A program made the position numbers and the translations under genes. From a bacterium (GTDB lineage: Bacteria; JAJVIF01), in NCBI GenBank assembly GCA_022072165.1, contig JAJVIF010000002.1, positions 124,001 through 188,000 on the forward strand: a stretch of DNA of 64,000 nucleotides, given 5' to 3'. The notes below the pieces were generated by a model. That model was not told the DNA's origin. It saw only the letters and a program-made list of their open reading frames with translations, and did not search any database. Shown here one piece after another: positions 26,816 through 33,920 of the stretch; position 1 is the stretch's first letter; each line of letters begins with the position of its first letter.

Positions 26816-27478
26816 ATGACCACCCGACCCCGACTGGCGATCTTTCTCTCCGGACGCGGCTCCAACGCGGAGGCGATTCTCCGGGCGATCGATGACGGCA
26901 CCATCGCTGCGGAAGTTGGGTTAGTGGTCAGCAATACCGCGAAGGCCGGGGGGTTGGCGCTCGCGCAGCGACGGGGGATTCCCGCCCTGCCGCTGAATCC
27001 GAATCGCTACCCTACGCCAGCACTGTATGCGGCTGATCTGCTCCGCTGGTTGCGTCATTACCGCATCGATGCCCTGGTCCTCGCCGGGTATCTGAAGCAG
27101 ATTCCACCAGCGGTGATCGCGGCCTACGCTGGTCGGATTCTGAACATCCATCCTGCGCTGTTACCCAAGCATGGCGGGCCGGGCATGTACGGATTACGGG
27201 TTCACGCTGCAGTACTAAATGCTGGAGAGACAGAAAGCGGCGCGACGGTCCACCTGGTAACAGAGGAGTACGACGAAGGCCCCGTTCTGGCGCGGGCCCG
27301 GGTGCCGGTGCTGGAGGGCGACACACCAGAGTCGCTGGCGCATCGGGTCCTTGCGGCCGAACATCAGCTCTACCCGCTTGTGATTGCAGCCTGCGTCAAC
27401 GCCCTGCGGGCAGGAACTCCTTTCCCTCAACTGGGAACGGTGGTCCTGCCCGCAGGGTCAGCTCACGATGTGAGCTAA
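26816..27478 (+). CDS. purN: Phosphoribosylglycinamide formyltransferase
   Basis: This 220-residue folate-dependent enzyme adds the formyl group to GAR in purine synthesis. The N-terminal nucleotide loop is FLSGRGSNAEAIL, and the catalytic triad is N110, H112 (NIHPALLPKHGG) and D153 (EYDEGPVLAR). The C-terminus is about 15 residues longer than in E. coli. No other pur gene is adjacent. Confidence 0.94.
   Translation: MTTRPRLAIFLSGRGSNAEAILRAIDDGTIAAEVGLVVSNTAKAGGLALAQRRGIPALPLNPNRYPTPALYAADLLRWLRHYRIDALVLAGYLKQIPPAVIAAYAGRILNIHPALLPKHGGPGMYGLRVHAAVLNAGETESGATVHLVTEEYDEGPVLARARVPVLEGDTPESLAHRVLAAEHQLYPLVIAACVNALRAGTPFPQLGTVVLPAGSAHDVS
27460..27476. terminator. Hairpin over the purN stop codon
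   Basis: AGCTCAC-GAT-GTGAGCT is a perfect 7-bp inverted repeat ending 2 bases before the purN stop codon is complete. It lies between convergent genes. There is no T-run, so a role in termination is only possible. Confidence 0.3.
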
Positions 27479-27496
27479 TCAGGTTGTACGGTCCCG

Positions 27497-28168
27497 TTAT
27501 GAAGAGGACACCGGGATGTTCGCGATGATGGCATCCACGAGGTTGTGCCAGACATTCGGCACCGGTGACAGCAGCACCTGTCCGGTCCCCTGGAAGACAC
27601 TGACGATCCCCTCGCCGGAAGCGGCGCTGGCCAGGAAGCCTTTGGACGCCCGCTGCAGGGAGTACTCCAGCGCACCGGTCCGGGCCACCGCAAAGCTCCC
27701 ATCGACCACGAGCTTGTCATTCACGAGGTTGATCGCCTCCAGCGGTCCGCTGGACTTGATCATGACGCGTCCATGCCCCTTTACCAGGGTCTGCCAAAAA
27801 CCCTCGCCACCGAAGAGGCCGGTCAGGGCTTTGTTGCGCCAGACCCCCACCTCGATGCCGATGTCAGAACAGACGTACGCGCCGCGGTCGAGGATGTACT
27901 CATGACCGGCGAGTTCGAGCATGGTGTACTCGCCGAAGATGGGGGGGCCGAAAAAGACCTGGCCCGTCCCGGTGTAGGTCGGGCGCACGATGGACTCCCC
28001 CGTGGCCATCGCTTTGAGAATGCCACCGGCCGACGGAGCCGCGACATCCATCTGAATCGGGCCTTGCATGTAGTGCAGTGCGCCAGCTTCCGCGCGGATG
28101 ACCTCATTGTTGAGGGTTGCGCGGATCATTTTCAGACCCTGCTTTTCGATGACTTCAAAGACTGCCAT
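27497..28168 (-). CDS. AIM24-family protein, copy 1
   Basis: This 223-residue protein is a beta-rich AIM24/TIGR00266-type protein. Landmarks are AGALHYMQGPIQMDV, GPPIFGEYTMLELAGHEYIL, RGAYVCSD and GFLASAASGEGIVSVFQGTG. Family members are of unknown function in bacteria; the yeast relative is a mitochondrial inner-membrane protein. A good ribosome-binding site (AGGGAGG) lies 5 bases before the ATG. It is the downstream copy of a tandem pair with the gene at 28249. Confidence 0.92.
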   Translation of the reverse strand: MAVFEVIEKQGLKMIRATLNNEVIRAEAGALHYMQGPIQMDVAAPSAGGILKAMATGESIVRPTYTGTGQVFFGPPIFGEYTMLELAGHEYILDRGAYVCSDIGIEVGVWRNKALTGLFGGEGFWQTLVKGHGRVMIKSSGPLEAINLVNDKLVVDGSFAVARTGALEYSLQRASKGFLASAASGEGIVSVFQGTGQVLLSPVPNVWHNLVDAIIANIPVSSS

Positions 28169-28248
28169 GGTGCCTCCCTGCGAGCGTGACGTCGTGCCGA
28201 TAGTGCGAACAGCCGCATGGTGTCATACGGTTCTCACTTTTGCGAGTG

Positions 28249-28920
28249 TCAGTCACTGCTCGTGGGGATAGCGGCGACCACGGCCTCGACCAGGTTATGC
28301 CAGGCATTGGGGACCGGACTTAAGAGGACCCGGCCGGACCCCTCAATGACATTCACGAAGCCTTCCCCCGACGCCGCACTGGCCAGAAACCCTTTCGTGG
28401 CTTTTTGATAGGTCAGAGTCAGGTCGCCGGTGCGGGCGACGGCGAAGCTGCCATCCACGACCAGCCGGTCGCTGTGGAGATCCAGGACTTCCAGCGGACC
28501 TGACGACTGGATGACTACGCGCCCAGTGCCACTGACTGTGGTCTGCCAGAGTCCCTCTGTCCCGAAAATACCCGTGAGTGTCTTGTTGCGCCAGACTCCG
28601 ACATCGATGCCGGCATCAGAGCAGACATAGGCACCGCGGTCGAGAATCCACTGGTGATTCGCCAGATCGAGCAAGGTGTACTCGCCAAAGATCGGTGGGC
28701 CGAAGTAGACCTCGCCGGTCCCGCGATAAGTCGGGCGGACCACCGACTCACCAGCAGCCATCGCCTTCAGGAATCCGGCGGCAGATGGGGCCGCGACATC
28801 CATCTGAATCGGCCCACGCATGTAATGCAGTGCGCCGGCCTCGCTGCGAATCAGTTCATCCTGTATGGTGGCCCGAATCATCTTCAGGCCCTGTTTCTCG
28901 ACGATCTCGAAGGTCGCCAT
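28249..28920 (-). CDS. AIM24-family protein, copy 2
   Basis: This 223-residue AIM24 protein is nearly collinear with the neighbouring copy: the same length, the same landmarks (AGALHYMRGPIQMDV, GPPIFGEYTLLDLANHQWIL, GFLASAASGEGFVNVIEGSG) and the same closing LLSPVPNAWHNLVEAVVAAI. It is 80 bases upstream of copy 1 on the same strand, so the pair arose by tandem duplication and probably forms an operon, perhaps a hetero-oligomer. Confidence 0.92.
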   Translation of the reverse strand: MATFEIVEKQGLKMIRATIQDELIRSEAGALHYMRGPIQMDVAAPSAAGFLKAMAAGESVVRPTYRGTGEVYFGPPIFGEYTLLDLANHQWILDRGAYVCSDAGIDVGVWRNKTLTGIFGTEGLWQTTVSGTGRVVIQSSGPLEVLDLHSDRLVVDGSFAVARTGDLTLTYQKATKGFLASAASGEGFVNVIEGSGRVLLSPVPNAWHNLVEAVVAAIPTSSD

Positions 28921-28972
28921 AACTGTGGGTCTCCCCGTGCCGTAGTGGGTACGGCCGGGGATGGTCGCACAG

Positions 28973-29434
28973 TTACTCGTCTGTTGGCATGCTGGCTGCG
29001 ATCTGCTCCAGCAGGGAGGCGTAGTCCCGGCCTGGCTCCGGGGTCTGGCTGACCGGCAGGCCGGACTGGGCCCAGCCTGTCACGGCGACTCCGCCGTTCA
29101 GATCCCGCTGTCCCATGAGTCCCCCCTCCAGATTGGCGATGTCGGCATAGCCCGCCTGCTTGAGCAGGACCCCAGCCTGAAAGGAGCGCGCTCCGGACCG
29201 GCAACTGGCGATGATGGGAGTCGTTGAGGGAAAGAGCGTACTCACCTGTTCTACAAAGTCGGTGTTGGGGATCAGTGCCCCGTTGGTCGGGTCCTGGTCC
29301 AGCAGCGGGATGTTGTAAGCGCCTGCCGGATGTCCAGCAGCAAACTCGGCAGTCGAACGCACATCAAGGAGGATGGTACGCGGGTTGTCGCGAAGGCGTG
29401 CATACGCCTCCTGCGGAGAAAGTCGGACAGGCAT
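28973..29434 (-). CDS. Rhodanese-domain protein
   Basis: This 153-residue single-domain sulfurtransferase has the active-site loop IIASCRSGARS with catalytic Cys78 and the preceding LDVRSTAEFAAGHPAGAYNI. The C-terminal 30 residues are an extra tail (LPVSQTPEPGRDYASLLEQI). I start at ATG 29434 because GAGAAG is 6 bases upstream. It is divergent from the DndD-like gene beginning at 29623. A sulfur-handling protein next to a Dnd-type gene is worth noting, but a rhodanese is not the cysteine desulfurase DndA. Confidence 0.88.
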   Translation of the reverse strand: MPVRLSPQEAYARLRDNPRTILLDVRSTAEFAAGHPAGAYNIPLLDQDPTNGALIPNTDFVEQVSTLFPSTTPIIASCRSGARSFQAGVLLKQAGYADIANLEGGLMGQRDLNGGVAVTGWAQSGLPVSQTPEPGRDYASLLEQIAASMPTDE

Positions 29435-29555
29435 GCTACTTCTCTGCCTTTCGTCTGATGTGTGAGCAGGGATGAGCGAGGATCCCATGGCAGATTGTAG
29501 GCCATCTCACGGTCCTGTAGCTGACGAGGGGGCCGGGCCGTGCGGGGGACTGGAG

Positions 29556-29561
29556 TATGAT
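29556..29561 (+). promoter_or_regulatory. Possible -10 element of the dndD-like operon
   Basis: TATGAT at 29556-29561 resembles a -10 box, 62 bases before the first start codon. No good -35 hexamer is visible at 17 bases upstream. The divergent rhodanese promoter must share the interval 29435-29622. Confidence 0.25.
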
Positions 29562-29622
29562 CTGCGGCCAGTACAGTGATCTGAATGACGCGCATGGGGG
29601 CGTCGGCTGAGGAATCAGACCA

Positions 29623-31827
29623 ATGAGTCTGGGCTACGGGAAGTTTCTGACCCCGGCACTGGAACAGGAACTCGCCACACTGGCGCAGAAGTACGGGTAC
29701 ACGCCGGGGCACTTCCATGTCGCCTTTTCGCTGGCGCAGTCCTTTTCTGGCCGCCGCAAGCAACAACTGCGCGAGAACCTGGAATATCTGATCCAGAATC
29801 CCGGGATCAATCAGGATGCTCTGGAAAAGTGGCTGCAGACCCAGCTGGCGGAGAGTAAAGATGCAAAGCGTTATGACACCTTCCGACTGAAGCGGCTGGA
29901 AGTACAAAACTTTGGCCCCTTTCCTGAATTGCAGATGGAGTTTGCGACCAGCAAAGAGCAACCAATCACGCTGTTAGGGGCCCACAACGGACGCGGAAAG
30001 ACCTCACTTTTTCGGGCGATCCGCGCGGCACTCTATGGCATGGAGCCGGACAACTTCAAGGAGCGAAGTCCGCTGTACAACGACGGCGCGAACGGCTCCA
30101 CAATGCGATTCACGCTCCTGCTTGAAGACGGCGAATCTCAGGTGTCGACCCTCACCCGGGAGTACCACTACCGTCTCAGCAGTGCCAGGCCAGTGCAGAC
30201 TCACGAAACAGTTTCATTGAAACGGGGTACCTGGGTCCTGCGAGATGATCAGGTCCGTGAAGAGATCGAGCAATTCCTGCCCAGTGCGCTTTCTGGGTAC
30301 TTTTTCTTTGATGCTGACGACCAGATTCAACAGTTCCTCAACAACCAGGAGGGCACACTGCGGGCAGGCATCGAGCGTATTCTGGGCATCGAGCAGCTCA
30401 ACGAACTGGAAAAGCAGATCGAGGCACTCCGCTCACAGAGTAGCAAGAAGTACAAGCAGGTCACCGAGGCCAAAGGCAGCGTCACGCAGAAGCAGATTCA
30501 GGAACAGCTGGATGAACTGGAGGCCGAGCAGGCCAAACTTGGTGTTGCCCGAGAACAAGCCCTACAGCGACTGAAACAGTCGGAAGCTGATCTGGCAACC
30601 ATCAATGCGGACATCGACAAGCTCCTCACCGTATTCGATCCGCAACTCCATCAGGAATATGATCAGGCGACGCAACGACTGGGAGCCTTGGTGGGGGAGT
30701 ACGGGCAGATCGAGGAAGAGCTTGAGAAGCTCGCGCGGGAATCGCTCCCACTCTTCCTGATCATGGCTGAGGTCGAGGATCTTCTCGGCCAGGCGCAAAG
30801 CCAACGTCTGCAGAGCAGCGGTTCAGGTGTGGCAGAAGCCATCAGCGAATTGCACACCCGGGCGAGTCAGATCTTCCGACGATACAGCTATGACGAAGAG
30901 CATCTGGAGCAGATCTTTCGCCCGTATCAGTCGCTGCTGCAGGAAACCACCGCAGAGTTCGGTGCCCTGGAGTACACCCAGCAGCAGGTACGAGCCCTCG
31001 AAGAGCTGTTGCAGCAGCGGGCTGGGAGTCGTCGCTTTGCCGAAGTTCTCTCTCAACGGGGAACGCTGCTTGAGTCCATGGAGTCGCTCAATCGCAGGAA
31101 AAATGCCCTGATTCCGCCCAAAACTGAGATGGCAGAACGCCACAAAATCCTGCAGGCTGATCGCGACCGGCTGTTGCGGGAGGCCGATGCCCTGCGCATT
31201 GAGCTGCGGCAGCAGGAAGAGCAGCAACGCGATTTAGCCAAGCAGCAGGCATCGCTCAGAGAGCGGGCAGGGAAGGATGAGGACTTTTCATCTGATCTCA
31301 ATGCACTCAGTCGGCTCATCGAACAGATCGACGCCTTTCGCAGCTTCATCAACGACGCGGGAAAAGCCTTCCGGGCCAGCCGTGTCAGCGCACTGGAAGA
31401 GGCGGCGACTCACGCCTACGCCCTGATCACCAACAAGCCTGATATGGATCGCCGGATCGTCATCGATCCGGAGACCTTCGCAGCCAGCCTCCACCTGGAG
31501 AGGAAAGTCCTGTCGATGTACAGCCACTCGGCCGGTGAGCAGCAGATTATTGCCATGGCCCTGGTAGCTGGGCTTGCACGAACTGCAGAACGCGGAGTGC
31601 CAATGATCATCGATACTCCGCTGGCCCGGCTCGATCAACTCCATCGGGAAAATCTCTGCAGTCACTTCTTTCCCAAGGTGGCAGAGCAGGTGGTGATCCT
31701 CTCGACGGACTCTGAAATCATCGGACCACTCCATCAGCTTCTGAAACCGGCTGTCGGCCTGGAGTATCTGATCGATCGTCATGCAGGTGGCAAGGAACAT
31801 TCGTATTTGCGGGAGGGCTACTTCTAA
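29623..31827 (+). CDS. DndD-like SMC-type ATPase with extra N-terminal domain
   Basis: This 734-residue protein has an ABC/SMC-type ATPase split by long coiled coils (about 250-600). Walker A is GAHNGRGKTS (119-128). FFFDADDQIQ (227-236) matches the FFFDGE element of DndD-like ATPases. The signature SAGEQ is at 636-640 and the Walker B region IIDTPLARLD is at 662-671, followed by QLHRENL, a strong DndD hallmark. DndD is the ATPase of the DndBCDE/DndCDE phosphorothioation complex that inserts sulfur into DNA. Unlike typical DndD, about 85 extra helical residues precede the ATPase. Its last base is the first base of the next gene's ATG (TAATG). GAGGAA precedes the start. G+C is visibly lower than in neighbours. 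Confidence 0.85.
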   Translation: MSLGYGKFLTPALEQELATLAQKYGYTPGHFHVAFSLAQSFSGRRKQQLRENLEYLIQNPGINQDALEKWLQTQLAESKDAKRYDTFRLKRLEVQNFGPFPELQMEFATSKEQPITLLGAHNGRGKTSLFRAIRAALYGMEPDNFKERSPLYNDGANGSTMRFTLLLEDGESQVSTLTREYHYRLSSARPVQTHETVSLKRGTWVLRDDQVREEIEQFLPSALSGYFFFDADDQIQQFLNNQEGTLRAGIERILGIEQLNELEKQIEALRSQSSKKYKQVTEAKGSVTQKQIQEQLDELEAEQAKLGVAREQALQRLKQSEADLATINADIDKLLTVFDPQLHQEYDQATQRLGALVGEYGQIEEELEKLARESLPLFLIMAEVEDLLGQAQSQRLQSSGSGVAEAISELHTRASQIFRRYSYDEEHLEQIFRPYQSLLQETTAEFGALEYTQQQVRALEELLQQRAGSRRFAEVLSQRGTLLESMESLNRRKNALIPPKTEMAERHKILQADRDRLLREADALRIELRQQEEQQRDLAKQQASLRERAGKDEDFSSDLNALSRLIEQIDAFRSFINDAGKAFRASRVSALEEAATHAYALITNKPDMDRRIVIDPETFAASLHLERKVLSMYSHSAGEQQIIAMALVAGLARTAERGVPMIIDTPLARLDQLHRENLCSHFFPKVAEQVVILSTDSEIIGPLHQLLKPAVGLEYLIDRHAGGKEHSYLREGYF

Positions 31828-33374
31828 TGTCCCAGTACATCGCTTACTCCACCGACACCCTGGCAAGGCTCAAAATCCTCGCCGATGGCCTGAATTGGGA
31901 GCAGAACGCCGTCGCACGGCTGGCAGTGGCTGCCGGGTTCCGGCTGTATTCGCATCAGGAGGTCGCCAATCATGTTCCAGGCAAGCTGAGCGGAAGCTAT
32001 CTTCACGATTCGCAGCTCGATTCTGAGCAGAACCAAATCCGTATCTTCAAGCTACTGGTCGAGCACCGAGAGGGCCGCCGCCTGGATCAGGTCGATGCCA
32101 ATGACTGGCTCATTAAGTACCTCGATCTGGGTGCAAGCCGTCTCCACGAAGCCTGGGAAGGACGCGATGAGGACAAGTACAAATTCTTCGCCTTCCTGCG
32201 CGACCTCCTGACGACCACGTCTGTCCCCGATACCCTGTCAGCGCTTGTCTCCAGTGCACCTCAAATCCTGCTCGGAACGGATCAACAGGGGAAACCGATC
32301 CGGTTCTGCCCCAATCAGGAAGGGGGGCTTCGCAACGCAGCGCACCTGGCGATCGCTGGCACCACTGGGGTGGGCAAGACCCAGGTGTCCCTGGCGCTGA
32401 TCGACCAGACGCTGCGGCAATCACCCCAGACAGGCTGTCTGATTCTGGATTACAAGGGAGACATCTCGAAGTCTCAAGGGACACTGCTCAAAGAACTCGG
32501 TTTCGTGGTCTACGAGGCTGGAAGGCAAGCACTACCACTCAATCCGCTCTTTCTGCCACCTGGCATCCATCCTGGCATCGCTGCTCAGAGCCTCACCCAG
32601 CGACTGTCCGACATCCAACGCCTTGGCCCTGTACAAATGCACCTGATACGGGAGTCCGCTCACGAGCTTTTCGAGGAGCGTGAAGCGCAGGTCCCGACCC
32701 TCGCAGCCTTCCGGGAAATGCTGCTCGCGAAGTATGAGGCGTCCGGAAAGGGGGGCAGGCCCGACACTGCCATCGGGCTGCTCAGCGACATCGCTGAGTT
32801 CAACCTCTTTCAGGGTGAAACCGGCCTGGACCCCACCACGTTTCTCTCAAAAAGGATCGTCATTGACTTCTCCGGCACCGAAGCCTTTCGCGATCTGGTC
32901 GCCTTCTTTCTCCTCAATTACATCAACAACGGCATGAAGCTGCTGGGCGATGCACCAGTCCATCAGGGACCGGATGGCACCCGTTACCGCGAGATGCGAA
33001 CCCTGATCTTCATCGATGAAGCGCATCACTATCTGAGTGCGAAGGCAAGCCCGGTTTATGACATCGTGCGGGAAGCCCGGTCCTTCGGGGTCGCACTCTG
33101 GCTTTCGACCCAGTCACTGACAGACTTCCAGTCAGATAACGACGAGCTCACCACCAACCTGTCTACCTGGCTGCTGTTCAAGCCAGGCAGTAACCCAACA
33201 CCTGCGAACAAGCTGCAGGGCTATCTGAGTCTCGACAAAAAGGGGGCGGAAGCCATCGCAAACGATCTGCCACGCCTTAGCAACGGGGAGTGCTACGCCA
33301 ACGTGGACGGCACACCCAAGCGGGTGAAAGCCGTTCAGCTCTACAACAAAGCGACCTGGCAGAACCTCGGCTGA
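31827..33374 (+). CDS. DndE domain fused to HerA/FtsK-like ATPase
   Basis: Residues 1-115 of this 515-residue protein resemble DndE: a first helix-rich segment ARLKILADGLNWEQNAVARL and a closing WLIKYLDLGASRLHEAW. DndE is the small tetrameric DNA-binding subunit of Dnd complexes. From about 145 on it is a HerA/DUF87/VirB4-like ATPase: Walker A GTTGVGKTQ (178-186), CLILDYKGD (204-212), Walker B IFIDEAHHYL (394-403) and the sensor region LWLSTQSLTDF. Such ATPases form hexameric DNA pumps. Fusion implies a DNA translocase recruited through the DndE part. It is translationally coupled to the DndD-like gene. Confidence 0.82.
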   Translation: MSQYIAYSTDTLARLKILADGLNWEQNAVARLAVAAGFRLYSHQEVANHVPGKLSGSYLHDSQLDSEQNQIRIFKLLVEHREGRRLDQVDANDWLIKYLDLGASRLHEAWEGRDEDKYKFFAFLRDLLTTTSVPDTLSALVSSAPQILLGTDQQGKPIRFCPNQEGGLRNAAHLAIAGTTGVGKTQVSLALIDQTLRQSPQTGCLILDYKGDISKSQGTLLKELGFVVYEAGRQALPLNPLFLPPGIHPGIAAQSLTQRLSDIQRLGPVQMHLIRESAHELFEEREAQVPTLAAFREMLLAKYEASGKGGRPDTAIGLLSDIAEFNLFQGETGLDPTTFLSKRIVIDFSGTEAFRDLVAFFLLNYINNGMKLLGDAPVHQGPDGTRYREMRTLIFIDEAHHYLSAKASPVYDIVREARSFGVALWLSTQSLTDFQSDNDELTTNLSTWLLFKPGSNPTPANKLQGYLSLDKKGAEAIANDLPRLSNGECYANVDGTPKRVKAVQLYNKATWQNLG

Positions 33375-33392
33375 CCCCGGGGCCTCTGCGTC

Positions 33393-33842
33393 CTAGCCCG
33401 AGGTCGGCATCAGGAGCAACGGGAGAGTCGCCAGCGCACAGACCAGCAGCAGCGTGTGGATGATCCGCATCACCTTTTTCGACTCCGGATTGCGCCAGAC
33501 CATGACGACTGTCCAGAGCTGACCCGCCGCGAGAATCCCCATCGGCACCCCAAGGAGCCCCATCTGCTGCCCACTCCGCAGCAGGCCCGTAAAGACCAGC
33601 AGGATGACGATCAGAAAGACCAGCGACAGCACAAAGCTCCAGTAGCGGCTGAAAGAGACCGCCACCGTCGGCTTCGGGGTCCCCGCCGGCGGCTTCCGGC
33701 TCAGGTCCATCGCCCCCCGCAGAACCGCCATGAGGAAGAAGAGGGCGGCGAATCCGAGAAACGCCTGATACGCCGGGTGGAGCGCGACCGTCCCCTTCGA
33801 GACCAGTCCCGCGCCGCCCTGTGCAATGAACGTGAGGAGCAT
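33393..33842 (-). CDS. Four-helix membrane protein of unknown function
   Basis: This 149-residue protein has about four transmembrane segments (AYQAFLGFAALFFLMAVL, SFVLSLVFLIVILLVFTGLL, GVPMGILAAGQLWTVVMVW, IIHTLLLVCALATLPLLLM) with a Pro/Lys-rich loop between the first two. I do not recognise a family. It is convergent with the dndE-herA gene (18-base gap) and follows thrS on the same strand, so it more likely belongs with thrS than with the Dnd-like pair. Confidence 0.7.
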   Translation of the reverse strand: MLLTFIAQGGAGLVSKGTVALHPAYQAFLGFAALFFLMAVLRGAMDLSRKPPAGTPKPTVAVSFSRYWSFVLSLVFLIVILLVFTGLLRSGQQMGLLGVPMGILAAGQLWTVVMVWRNPESKKVMRIIHTLLLVCALATLPLLLMPTSG

Positions 33843-33896
33843 GAGCGCATTGTGCCCCTTCGCTGCCTCAATTGCTATCGCCCGTTACCCGGAGAC

Positions 33897-33920
33897 CGTG
33901 CCCCAGCCTAACGGGGCACG
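33897..33920 (-). terminator. Hairpin over the thrS stop codon
   Basis: CGTGCCCC (33897-33904) pairs with GGGGCACG (33913-33920), a perfect 8-bp stem with an 8-base loop that covers the last codons of thrS. No T-run follows on the minus strand, so it may be a pause or a weak terminator. Confidence 0.4.

Noticed and set aside
29623-33374. Complete DNA phosphorothioation (Dnd) system
   Set aside because: Only the DndD-like and DndE-like parts are here; no sulfur-delivery (DndA) or DndC/DndB gene is visible, so phosphorothioation cannot be claimed.
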